This document shows, one piece after another, positions 20,216 to 28,375 of a stretch of 64,000 bases of DNA. Position 1 is the stretch's first letter. The number at the start of each line of letters is the position of its first letter. The notes under the pieces were generated by a model. It did not search any database, was not told where the DNA came from, and saw nothing but the letters and a program-made list of their open reading frames with translations. This stretch comes from [Eubacterium] yurii. GTDB lineage: Bacteria; Bacillota; Clostridia; Peptostreptococcales; Filifactoraceae. Location: NCBI GenBank assembly GCA_900167215.1, contig FUZS01000003.1:240330-304329 (forward strand), given 5' to 3'. Both the position numbers and the translations under genes were made by a program.

Positions 20216-20618
20216 CCTATCTCCCTTTAATCTTGTAGTTCCAATATAGCATTAATAATTATATCTATTTAGTCTATGGATAATGTTCATCAATAATATT
20301 TAAAAAGAGTCTATATTTTATAACTTATACTAAAATCTATTTAAACTATGGATTTATACTTGTGACACCCTTTAGCACATATTTTGTTAATAAACTTTGA
20401 GTGGAAGAATTTTTACAAATTAATTCCATTATTCTATTAGGTTTTAGTATTAATTATATAATGTATTAAAAAATATTCTATCTAATTTTTTAGATTTAGT
20501 AAAAAACTGTATTATACAAGTTTTTATTTTCTGAACAATTACTATTTAATTTAATGTTGTACTTATTAAGTAAATTTATATTTATAAAAGTTAATTTTTT
20601 AGTTACCAACTTATATTT
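20216..20618. other. Intergenic region carrying a terminal-inverted-repeat element
   Basis: Holds a complete element at 20325-20452. Just before it, near 20260-20285, the sequence ATCTATTTAGTCTATGGAT repeats the start of that element with a few changes, suggesting a partial second copy. No gene was seen. Confidence 0.55.
20325..20452. repeat. MITE-like element, subfamily 1, copy 1
   Basis: About 125 bases with imperfect terminal inverted repeats (TACTAAAATCTATT at the left; the right end read in reverse is TACTAAAACCTAAT). The body matches the copy at 36815-36938 over its whole length by eye, including CTATTTAAACTATGGATTT and ATAAACTTT. No coding capacity. No clear target duplication was seen. 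Confidence 0.7.
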
Positions 20619-21134
20619 TTACTGTATTATAAGCCCCATATTTATAGCATCATGGAATAATCCGTCTATGAAAAGACTCCTCTTTTCAACCCCCTCGACT
20701 TCAAAACAGTTCTTCTTGTAAAAGCTTATAGCTCTAATATTTTCTTTTATTACTTGAACATTAATCTTACCAATCACATCGGACTTATAGGCATAATCTA
20801 TGGCTTCTTGCATAAGTTTTTTTCCTATACCAAGATTAGTATGTGACTTCAGTACACCTATCCCAAGTGTTGTAGAATGATAATTACGTATCCTGTTACC
20901 TCCGTAGAGATATACTACGCCTACTATATCATCTTTAAAATATGCTCCGCATATATATGAGTTTTTTTCATTATTTAATCTTTGTATAAAAAGTCTCTGA
21001 CTTTCATCACTTACATTGTAGTCACTGGAAGTAAAGGGGTAAAAATTACTTTCATCAGCCAGTTTTTCTATAAGAGCTGTCAATTTAAAATAATCTTTTT
21101 CTTCAATGCCCTTAAATTCTATAATATTAATCAT
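20619..21134 (-). CDS. GNAT family N-acetyltransferase
   Basis: 171 residues with the GNAT fold: the acetyl-CoA pyrophosphate-binding region is LGIGVLKSHTNLGIGKKLMQ (Q/R-x-x-G-x-G/A type) at about residues 90-109, followed by the helix and the strand INVQVIKENIRAISFYKK, typical of RimI/RimJ-like enzymes with a C-terminal FEVEGVEKRS turn. The acceptor is unknown. It follows rarA by 13 to 14 bases and is probably in the same transcript. The ribosome binding site is weak. Confidence 0.82.
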   Translation of the reverse strand: MINIIEFKGIEEKDYFKLTALIEKLADESNFYPFTSSDYNVSDESQRLFIQRLNNEKNSYICGAYFKDDIVGVVYLYGGNRIRNYHSTTLGIGVLKSHTNLGIGKKLMQEAIDYAYKSDVIGKINVQVIKENIRAISFYKKNCFEVEGVEKRSLFIDGLFHDAINMGLIIQ

Positions 21135-21147
21135 CTCTTTTCTAAAT

Positions 21148-22410
21148 CTATTTTATCTTTCCTATTTTTTTCTTATAAGCCAAAACTTCATTTTCATACT
21201 TATTTTTTTGCTCTATATAATATACTCTGTCTTTGAGTTCATCAGGTAAATATTGTTGCTGAGTATAATTATTTTCATAATTATGAGGATACTTATACTC
21301 TAACCCTCTCCCCATTTTCTTAGCTCCGGAGTAATGTGCATCTTTTAGATGCATCGGTATATCTCCTATACTCATAGTTTCAATGTCTGAAAGAGCTTTA
21401 TCTATAGCAAGTGTAACAGAATTAGATTTTGGAGCAGTTGCAAGTAAGATTACAGCCTGAGCAAGTGGAAGTTTTGCCTCAGGTAAACCTAAGAATAAGG
21501 CAGAATCCACGAGATTTTTCACTATTGCTGCTGCATTTGGAAATGCCATTCCTATATCTTCACTTGCAATACACAAAAGTCTTCTACAAATCGCTTTAAT
21601 ATCTCCTGCCTTTATAGCCCTTGCAAGGTAATGTAAGGCTGCATTTTCATCTGATCCTCTGACAGATTTGTGAAATGCACTTAATAAATCATAATAACTG
21701 TCAGAATTTAAATCATAAGTGAGTTGCTTTGATATATTGAGGGATTTTAGAATTTCTTCATCAATTTTTATTTCATCATTTTCCAAATACAAATCCAAGA
21801 TAAGCTCAAGTAAGTTTACAGAACGTCTTACGTCTCCATTTGCATATGATGCAATGAGCTTTACTGCTTTTTGACTTATTTCTATTTTTATTTGCCCTTT
21901 TAATTTTTCAACAATATGATTTATATTTTTTTCTATATCCTTTTCAGCTACCGGATGAAACTCCAAAACTATCAACCTACTAAGCAATGCCTTATAAATA
22001 TATTGGTAAGGATTTTCTGTTGTCGCACCTATAAATCCTATTTGACCTGTTTCAATATAATCAAGTAACATCTGTTGTTGTTTTTTATTGAAGTTTTGCA
22101 ACTCGTCTATATAAATCAAAGGTCTTTGTTTAAATATACCGTCTGTATACGATAATATTACCTTTCTAACATCATCTGTCTTGCAATGAGTAGCATTAAA
22201 CATATGTATAGGCATAGTTGTATTTTCTGCTATTATCTTTGCTACAGTAGTTTTTCCCACTCCCGGAACCCCATAAAATATCATATTTGGAATATTGTTT
22301 CGCCTTATTGCCATATCTATAATCATACCTTTTGCAGTGATATGTTCCTGACCAAAAACATCTTGAAGTTTGTTAGGTCTTACCATATCACTAAGCATAG
22401 TATTTTTCAT
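21148..22410 (-). CDS. rarA: Replication-associated recombination protein A (RarA/MgsA)
   Basis: AAA+ ATPase related to clamp loaders, which acts at stalled forks. The start at 22410 gives the family-typical N-terminus (MKNTMLSDMVRPNKLQDVFGQEH) and has GGGTGAT ahead of it; a longer frame begins at 22467. Walker A is GVPGVGKTT, Walker B IYIDELQNF (the DE-x-x pair), sensor 1 GATTENPY and the arginine finger region LLSRL. The C-terminal tetramerisation domain (GLPEAKLPLAQAVILLATAPKS) is complete. About 420 residues, normal length. Confidence 0.94.
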   Translation of the reverse strand: MKNTMLSDMVRPNKLQDVFGQEHITAKGMIIDMAIRRNNIPNMIFYGVPGVGKTTVAKIIAENTTMPIHMFNATHCKTDDVRKVILSYTDGIFKQRPLIYIDELQNFNKKQQQMLLDYIETGQIGFIGATTENPYQYIYKALLSRLIVLEFHPVAEKDIEKNINHIVEKLKGQIKIEISQKAVKLIASYANGDVRRSVNLLELILDLYLENDEIKIDEEILKSLNISKQLTYDLNSDSYYDLLSAFHKSVRGSDENAALHYLARAIKAGDIKAICRRLLCIASEDIGMAFPNAAAIVKNLVDSALFLGLPEAKLPLAQAVILLATAPKSNSVTLAIDKALSDIETMSIGDIPMHLKDAHYSGAKKMGRGLEYKYPHNYENNYTQQQYLPDELKDRVYYIEQKNKYENEVLAYKKKIGKIK

Positions 22411-22544
22411 ATTATCACCCATAGCTTTTACCAATCTCCATTTAGTATAATGATTTATATATAACAAATTTGTCTTAAATCGATTATTTTTTAATAATTC
22501 CTATTTACAGACCCTCATATTTTGAATAAACTATTAATTGAGCT

Positions 22545-22570
22545 CATAGTATTTAAATCAAAACACTATG
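22545..22570. promoter_or_regulatory. Inverted repeat in the divergent rarA/aminotransferase promoter region
   Basis: CATAGT and ACTATG, separated by 14 AT-rich bases, form a symmetrical hairpin or operator-like site between two divergent genes. No T run follows, so it is not an obvious terminator. Confidence 0.3.
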
Positions 22571-22641
22571 ATTATATCATAATATCACAAAAATTATAAG
22601 AATTAGAGAAAATATCTTAGTAAAAATTATTATTTTGCTGT

Positions 22642-22670
22642 TTGAAGTTTTTCTAATTTTATGTTACAAT
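22642..22670 (+). promoter_or_regulatory. SigA-type promoter of the CobD/HisC-like gene
   Basis: TTGAAG (-35) and TACAAT (-10) with a 17-base spacer, about 65 bases ahead of the start codon. Confidence 0.65.
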
Positions 22671-22735
22671 TTCAATGTTTAAAATAGTTTTACAACAATA
22701 CAAAATTAAATTATAAATTTAGATAGGAGATAGTC

Positions 22736-23821
22736 ATGTCAAGCTCATCACATGGAGCCAATCTTTTTTCTCTTTCAAAAAAACTCAACTGCAGTATTGA
22801 AGACTTCAAAGATTTCAGTTCAAATATCAACCCTTTTGCCCCAAGCAAAAAGGCTATTCAAAAATTAAGAGATAGTGTAGAAAAAATAAGCATTTATCCT
22901 GATCCTCAATACAAGGACTTAAAATATGCTATTAAAGAATATTGTCATTGTAACTATGAAGATATTTTACTTGGTTGCGGTGCAAGTTCCTTTATTTCCG
23001 GATATATAAAAATACTTTCACCCAAAAATGCACTTATTTTGTCCCCTGCTTATGATGAATATAGAAATGAATTACTGGGTGTAAATTCAAATATTTTTTA
23101 TTATGAACTTAAGGCTGAAAGTAATTTTGAAATTGATATTGATGCTTTTATAAAAAATATTAAATCAAATAGTATAGATACAGTGATAATCTGTAATCCC
23201 AACAATCCTACCGGAACTGTAATTTCTAAGGATGATATTGAACAAATCCTTAAAAATACAACTGCAAACATAGTTATAGATGAAACCTATGTGGAATTCA
23301 CAGATATGAATAAATACAGTGCTGTAGACATAACACAAAAATACGATAAATTGTTCATAATCAGAAGTACAAGTAAATTTTTTGCCTGCCCGGGTATGAG
23401 ACTTGGTTACAGTATAACTTCCAATAAGACTGTTAAAGAAGAACTTATAAGAAATCTTAATATTCTTTGGGATATTAATATTTTTGCAGATATAGTAGGA
23501 AAAGAGATGTTTCTTGATTATGATTTTCATAAATCAAGTTTTGAAAAAATCACAAATCAAAGGAAATATCTATTTGAAAGTCTAAATAATATTAAAAATC
23601 TCAAAGCATATAATAGCTATGGTAACTTCATATTGGTACAAATACTTGATGAAACAAAAAATTCAAAGCTTTTGTACGACTATATGCTTGAAAAAATGCA
23701 AATAATTAGAAATTGTAGCAGTTTTGAAAGTCTTAGTGACAAATACTTCAGAGTTTGTATACTTGAAGATGAGGACAATAGAAAATTAATTTATAATATA
23801 AAGAATTTCTTTGAGAATTAG
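22736..23821 (+). CDS. PLP-dependent aminotransferase/decarboxylase, CobD/HisC-like
   Basis: 361-residue class I/II aminotransferase-fold protein. The N-terminal HGAN and SSNINPF are characteristic of L-threonine-O-3-phosphate decarboxylase (CobD), which makes aminopropanol phosphate for cobalamin; HisC is the closest alternative. Other marks are GCGASSFI, CNPNNPTG, DETYVEF and the Schiff-base lysine in STSKFFACPGMRLGY. No cobalamin riboswitch is visible upstream. AGGAGA precedes the ATG at a short spacing. With the separate cbiE at 10435 it hints that cobalamin genes are scattered in this genome, or that a cobyrinate pathway is only partly kept. Confidence 0.75.
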   Translation: MSSSSHGANLFSLSKKLNCSIEDFKDFSSNINPFAPSKKAIQKLRDSVEKISIYPDPQYKDLKYAIKEYCHCNYEDILLGCGASSFISGYIKILSPKNALILSPAYDEYRNELLGVNSNIFYYELKAESNFEIDIDAFIKNIKSNSIDTVIICNPNNPTGTVISKDDIEQILKNTTANIVIDETYVEFTDMNKYSAVDITQKYDKLFIIRSTSKFFACPGMRLGYSITSNKTVKEELIRNLNILWDINIFADIVGKEMFLDYDFHKSSFEKITNQRKYLFESLNNIKNLKAYNSYGNFILVQILDETKNSKLLYDYMLEKMQIIRNCSSFESLSDKYFRVCILEDEDNRKLIYNIKNFFEN

Positions 23822-24169
23822 TTTATTTTTTTAGTTTATCATACTTATTAATTTATACTAATCACCTTTTATAATGCCAAGAATAATATTTTAGAAAATT
23901 ACACGTTTTATAGATTATCAATAATTTTGCTGTTATAGAATAATATGGCTTTTTGTTAGGTTTTTAGTGTTAGTTAAAGTTATTAAGTATGTACTCCAAA
24001 ATATACAAGTTTTATTATTAGTTTTTGTGCTATTATTGTATATAATTATCATATTAGACTATAATATATTTTATAATTTTAAATGCAATTAAACAATTTA
24101 GTATTCACTTGTTTTTTTATTATTAATATAGTATTATGCTTGTCATATTATTTTTTTCAGGAGGAGATA
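23822..24169. other. Intergenic region before xpt, with a MITE-like element
   Basis: The element occupies 23851-23978. The rest (23979-24169) is AT-rich with a TATAAT near 24040 as a possible -10 for xpt. No purine riboswitch core was found although Gram-positive xpt genes often have one. Confidence 0.45.
23851..23978. repeat. MITE-like element, subfamily 2, copy 1
   Basis: Begins ATTTATACTAATCACC and matches the element at 25817-25943 strongly over its first 60 bases; the right end (TTTTTAGTGTTAG) is a decayed form of the inverted terminus. No coding capacity. Confidence 0.6.
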
Positions 24170-24745
24170 ATGAAGAGTTTAAAACAAAAGATATTAAATG
24201 AAGGTCGTGTTAAAGACGGAAAAATCTTAAAGGTTGACAATTTCTTGAATCATCAATTGGATATTGAGTTTTTAAATGAGATAGGGAAAGAGTTTAAGTC
24301 TTTATTTTCTGATGTAAAGATAGACAAGATACTTACTATAGAGGCGTCAGGAATTGCCATAGCAAGTATTACATCACAACATTTTGGCAATGTACCTGTA
24401 GTTTTTGCAAAAAAAGCTAAGAGTCAAAACTTGGATGGTGAGTGCTTTACAAGTACTGTTCATTCATATACCTATGGTAAAGATTTTACAATAACTGTTG
24501 CCCAAAAGTTTATTAAACCTGGAGAAAATGTACTGGTACTTGACGATTTCTTGGCTGAAGGTCAAGCAATTAGAGGTTTGATGGACGTGTTAAAACAAGC
24601 CAAAGCTAATATTCAAGGAGTTGGGATAGTTATAGAAAAGGGATTTCAATCAGGCGGGAAATACCTGAGAGAACAAGGAATTAGACTTGAATCCCTTTGT
24701 ATAATTGATTCTATGGATGGTGGAAATCTAACTTTCAGGAATTAA
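24170..24745 (+). CDS. xpt: Xanthine phosphoribosyltransferase
   Basis: Salvages xanthine to XMP using PRPP. The start at 24170 is chosen for its AGGAGGAG site and the typical N-terminus MKSLKQKILNEG; a longer frame from 24083 adds an unrelated hydrophobic stretch. 191 residues, the family length. The PRPP loop is VLVLDDFLAEGQAIRGL, and the base-recognition region EASGIAIA is present. It stands alone; no xanthine permease (pbuX) follows, unlike the Bacillus xpt-pbuX operon. Confidence 0.93.
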   Translation: MKSLKQKILNEGRVKDGKILKVDNFLNHQLDIEFLNEIGKEFKSLFSDVKIDKILTIEASGIAIASITSQHFGNVPVVFAKKAKSQNLDGECFTSTVHSYTYGKDFTITVAQKFIKPGENVLVLDDFLAEGQAIRGLMDVLKQAKANIQGVGIVIEKGFQSGGKYLREQGIRLESLCIIDSMDGGNLTFRN

Positions 24746-24900
24746 AACCATATTCTGCCTTTTGATATTAAAAATATAAGTAAGCAACTAAAAGGGTAGT
24801 CTTTGAATTTATTATAAAATATTACTCTATTTTTATTTTAGAATAAATTTAGTTATGAATAAGTATTTAATTAGTTTATTAAAGTTTAGTGGTGATAGTA

Positions 24901-25755
24901 TTGAAATATTTGACACTTGATTATGTAAAAAATTTTCTACCTGTTCGTAAAAAATCATCCCATAAAGGAACCTATGGTAAGGTGTTGATTATTGGGAGCA
25001 GTCATAGGTATATAGGTGCAGGTTGTATTTGTGCAAATGCATGCATGAGGTCAGGCAGCGGACTTGTAACCTTGGCAGTTGAGAATGATATATTTCCCAT
25101 AGTTGCTTCAAAGATGAGTGAAGTAATGGTGCTTGATATAGACTCCTATAAAGGGGATTTTGAAAATCTTGTCAAAACTTGTGATGTCATAGCAATAGGT
25201 CCAGGTCTTGGCATAAGAGATTTTAGCAAAGAAAAATTACAGTATATATTAGACAACTCTACATCTCCTGTAATAATAGATGCAGACGGACTGAATGTAT
25301 TAGCTCAAAATATGAATTTTTTAAATACAAGAAAAAATCTTTCGACCATGGTGCTAACTCCTCATCTTGGAGAATTTGCAAGACTATGTAATTGTAAAAT
25401 TGAAGATGTAATAAAAAATAAAGATATATTAGCAGTGGAATTTGCTAAAAGATATGAAAATATAGTTCTTGTATTAAAAAGTGATACTACAATTATTACA
25501 AATGGTGAAGAAATTTTTATTTGTGATGAAGGTGTTCCTCAGATGGCAACAGGTGGAATGGGAGATGCTCTTTGTGGCATGATTACTTCTTTTGTAGGTC
25601 AATCCATTCCAATACTTGATTCTTGTTTGCTTGCAGTATTTACCCATTCATATATTGCAAGAAAATTATCAAATGATATGAACAGTGTACTTGCTCAAGA
25701 TATAATTGAAGAGATACCTTACGCTCTTGCAAATTTTAGAAAAATAAAAGATTAG
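24901..25755 (+). CDS. nnrD: ADP-dependent NAD(P)H-hydrate dehydratase
   Basis: Repairs hydrated NAD(P)H (NADHX/NADPHX) by ATP- or ADP-dependent dehydration. The protein (about 284 residues) is the YjeF C-terminal, ribokinase-like domain only: KGTYGKVLIIGSS near the start, GPGLG, DADGLN, TPHLGEFARL and the catalytic GGMGDALCGMI. The N-terminal epimerase domain (NnrE) is missing and must be encoded elsewhere. I prefer the TTG at 24901, which gives the usual (M)KYLT opening and has GGTGAT ahead of it; an upstream GTG at 24889 is possible. Confidence 0.92.
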   Translation: MKYLTLDYVKNFLPVRKKSSHKGTYGKVLIIGSSHRYIGAGCICANACMRSGSGLVTLAVENDIFPIVASKMSEVMVLDIDSYKGDFENLVKTCDVIAIGPGLGIRDFSKEKLQYILDNSTSPVIIDADGLNVLAQNMNFLNTRKNLSTMVLTPHLGEFARLCNCKIEDVIKNKDILAVEFAKRYENIVLVLKSDTTIITNGEEIFICDEGVPQMATGGMGDALCGMITSFVGQSIPILDSCLLAVFTHSYIARKLSNDMNSVLAQDIIEEIPYALANFRKIKD

Positions 25756-25776
25756 GCTTTTGCCTAATCTTTTATT
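25743..25776 (+). terminator. Rho-independent terminator of nnrD
   Basis: AATAAAAGATTAGGC, a TTTT loop and GCCTAATCTTTTATT form a long perfect stem that overlaps the end of the gene; TTTT follows. Confidence 0.88.
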
Positions 25777-25816
25777 TTCTTTGATATATCTTAATTTTAT
25801 AAATCTATAAATTCAA

Positions 25817-25943
25817 GTTTATACTAATCACCATTTATAAAGCCATGATTATTATTTTACCAAATTACTTGTTTTACAGACTGTCAATCCTACTGTAATA
25901 AAATTACACGGTTTTTTAATAGATTTTTAGTTTTAGTATAAAC
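25817..25943. repeat. MITE-like element, subfamily 2, copy 2
   Basis: A 127-base element with perfect 11-base terminal inverted repeats, GTTTATACTAA and TTAGTATAAAC. It sits between the convergent ends of nnrD and the next gene. Read in reverse its terminus (TATACTAAAA...TCTATTAAA) also matches subfamily 1. Confidence 0.75.
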
Positions 25944-25948
25944 TCATA

Positions 25949-26854
25949 CTAATTTGGACTTTTTTCAGATGAGTAAACTGAATTAAGTTTCTTATCTTTA
26001 AATTCAAATCCTACATACCATTTTGTATATTCATTATCTGTTTCAACTAAGATAGTATTTACACCGTTAATACTTTTGATTGTAAAATTAGGTGCAAAAC
26101 CTCCGTCATTGTTGTTTGGCATTCTTCCCAAGTAACTTCCGTTTTTAGTACCTACTATGACATATACATGTTTGTAATATGTGCTTGTATACTCCGGTTT
26201 TTCTCCAACAAGCAATACGCTCACAGATTCGCCATCTACCAAATTTGTAACCTTATCCATTCTTTGTATTATTATAGGTCTTTCTCCTACATTGTGATTA
26301 TCTGGATTTTTATAGTATTCAAGTTTCATCTTCACAAAAGGTACAGACTCATCATATACCATTGCATATCTTACTGAGTCTTTTACCCAATAGGTAATTC
26401 TCATGTCCAAATCTTCAATTTTACTATCAAAAAATGTATCTACAACCGGTTCACCAAGCTGTATTTTCATCTCTTCATAGACACTTTTTACATCTTCATT
26501 CTTCATTTTAAGATTCGTTTGATACATTCTGGAATAATCTCCATAATAGTATCTCGCAACAAAATTCTTACCAAACCATGTTTGAGAATAATCTAAATAT
26601 TTATTATCATAATCAGAATCATCTCCAGCCTGTTTGGGATCTCCAAGTTTTATTTTCAAATTATCTTTGGTCATGGAAAACACTTGAAACAACTCTACAG
26701 GCATATTATTCGTCTTTTTTGATATATTTTCCTCATTGTTCACTTCAAGAGTTGGCTGTTTTTTATAAAACATACCATAAGAAAAGGCAACAAATAATAT
26801 TAATATTAACATTATTGCAATTACCAGTTTTCTAAAAAATTTTTCCTCCAACAT
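25949..26854 (-). CDS. Membrane-anchored extracytoplasmic protein of unknown function
   Basis: About 301 residues. A single N-terminal membrane segment (VIAIMLILILFVAFSYGMFY) is followed by a Lys/Asn-rich linker and a soluble domain outside the cell. Two short repeats of the type LGDPKQ / LGEPVV followed by a strand with YWV or YYYG resemble small beta-lactamase-inhibitor or SmpA-like repeats, which is only a suggestion. No catalytic motif. The ATG at 26854 has GAGGT upstream at a suitable distance; a TTG three codons earlier does not. It follows pheB by 15 bases on the same strand and so may share its transcript. Confidence 0.6.
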   Translation of the reverse strand: MLEEKFFRKLVIAIMLILILFVAFSYGMFYKKQPTLEVNNEENISKKTNNMPVELFQVFSMTKDNLKIKLGDPKQAGDDSDYDNKYLDYSQTWFGKNFVARYYYGDYSRMYQTNLKMKNEDVKSVYEEMKIQLGEPVVDTFFDSKIEDLDMRITYWVKDSVRYAMVYDESVPFVKMKLEYYKNPDNHNVGERPIIIQRMDKVTNLVDGESVSVLLVGEKPEYTSTYYKHVYVIVGTKNGSYLGRMPNNNDGGFAPNFTIKSINGVNTILVETDNEYTKWYVGFEFKDKKLNSVYSSEKSPN

Positions 26855-26869
26855 ATCTGTCAACCTCTG

Positions 26870-27304
26870 TTATTCTATTCCTAAAAGTTTTACTTCCAAA
26901 ACATTGTGTTTGTTTTTTACTTTTGATATTAATTTTTCAATATCTATGCTCATCTGAGACATGTCTAAAGTCACTGTAAGTGTTGCTACGTTGTTAAGTG
27001 GTATAGTTTGATTTATAGTCAAAATATTAGCCTTATTTTTTGCCAATATATCCAATATCTCTGAAAGTATTCCCTGAATGTGTTCAAGAGATACTTCTAT
27101 CGTGGCTCTTTTTTCATTTACCTGCTCTGTAGTGTTGAAGACAAAGTCCTTGTATTTGTAATAAGAGCTCCTACTTATATTGGCTTTTTTTACAGCGTCA
27201 CTTACACCCTTAGCCTTACCTGAAATCAGTAATTGTTTTGCCATTACTACCTTTGAATACACTTCCGGCAAAACTTCACTGTCTACTAATAGAAGTTTTT
27301 TCAT
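26870..27304 (-). CDS. pheB: ACT domain protein PheB (UPF0735 family)
   Basis: 144 residues. The first 50 residues contain a helix-turn-helix-like segment (GVSDAVKKANISRSSYYKYKD), and the C-terminal half is an ACT domain (SHIQGILSE-like LEHIQGILSEILDILAKN, then TLTVTLDM), which binds amino acids. The family is often beside homoserine dehydrogenase or pheA in Firmicutes, but not here. It may sense an amino acid and act on transcription; its exact role is not known. GAGG precedes the ATG. Confidence 0.85.
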   Translation of the reverse strand: MKKLLLVDSEVLPEVYSKVVMAKQLLISGKAKGVSDAVKKANISRSSYYKYKDFVFNTTEQVNEKRATIEVSLEHIQGILSEILDILAKNKANILTINQTIPLNNVATLTVTLDMSQMSIDIEKLISKVKNKHNVLEVKLLGIE

Positions 27305-27367
27305 AAACCCTCATTTCGAATTATTCAAAACATCATAAAATATAATACTAATTCACACTTAAATTAA

Positions 27368-28342
27368 TCATAATACTTCATATATGGCATCAGAATCAGG
27401 CTCAGTAATATCATTCGTCTTTCCATCTCTGATGAAAATCATATTATCATCAGTAACTACTCCTATCTGAGTAAAGCTTACTCCATCTATCTCTTCTTCC
27501 AATATATCATCTGTTATTATCAACATACATCCGCTTGATATCAGTCTTGTTGGATCAATATTATAGTGGTCACATACTTTTCTTGTAATATTATTAATCT
27601 TTATATCATTATAGTTGATTACACAACCCTTGTTGCAATATCTCATCATCTCATAAATTGCACCAAGAATCCCACCTTCAGTAACATCATGAAGAAAAGA
27701 TATATCATTATTTCTTAAAACGTAAGCATCCTTTATAATGCTTAATTCTTCATAAAAGTTTTCAGCTTTTTGCATTTCATCTTCGGATAAGACATCTTTT
27801 AACTCTTCTTTTTTCTCTTTAACAATTATCATTATGCCTTCCAAAGAAATGCTTTTACTCATGTATATCTTTTGACCTGACTCAACCTTGGAAATATTAT
27901 TAAATTTACTTCTTTCTATTCTTCCAAAAGCTGTTATACTTACTATTGGTCTATTTACTGCTGAAGTTACCTCAGTATGACCTCCTATCACTTGTATTTT
28001 ATTTTTGACACATTCATCAGAAATATCACTCATAATTTCCTTTATCTCTTCCTGTGTTGTACCAACAGGTGCTAAAATTGTAACTGTAATTGCTAAGGGA
28101 GTTGCAAAAGATGTTGCTATATCATTAAGATTTACTATAACAGCCAACCTTCCTATATCTTTTGATGTTGCAGTTATAGGATCTGAAGTTACTGTAATAA
28201 TATCATCATTTCCTAAGAAACAACCGCAATCTTGTCCTACAAAAGGTCTTGTAATAATGTCATCTCTTTCATATCCCAAATTTTTGAATATTATTTCTTC
28301 CAATTGATTTATACTTAATTTGCCAGATTTAATTATACTCAT
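27368..28342 (-). CDS. AIR synthase-related (HypE/PurM-like) protein
   Basis: 324 residues of the PurM/HypE/ThiL/SelD ATP-binding fold. The first domain shows GQDCGCFLGNDDIITVTSDPIT, then NDIATSFATP and VIGGHTEVTSAV; the second domain contains LHDVTEGGILGAIYEM. In Clostridia such proteins are annotated as hydrogenase maturation factor HypE-like, but the characteristic C-terminal Cys of HypE is not present: the protein ends PDSDAIYEVL. It uses ATP, likely to phosphorylate or activate a small substrate. No hydrogenase genes are near; it lies directly downstream of murB. Confidence 0.8.
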   Translation of the reverse strand: MSIIKSGKLSINQLEEIIFKNLGYERDDIITRPFVGQDCGCFLGNDDIITVTSDPITATSKDIGRLAVIVNLNDIATSFATPLAITVTILAPVGTTQEEIKEIMSDISDECVKNKIQVIGGHTEVTSAVNRPIVSITAFGRIERSKFNNISKVESGQKIYMSKSISLEGIMIIVKEKKEELKDVLSEDEMQKAENFYEELSIIKDAYVLRNNDISFLHDVTEGGILGAIYEMMRYCNKGCVINYNDIKINNITRKVCDHYNIDPTRLISSGCMLIITDDILEEEIDGVSFTQIGVVTDDNMIFIRDGKTNDITEPDSDAIYEVL

Positions 28343-28375
28343 ATTATTATCCTAAATTTAAAATATACTTATATT

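Noticed and set aside
23979..24169. Possible purine riboswitch ahead of xpt
   Set aside because: The conserved loops and core of the class are not found; TATAAT-like sequence is a plain promoter candidate.
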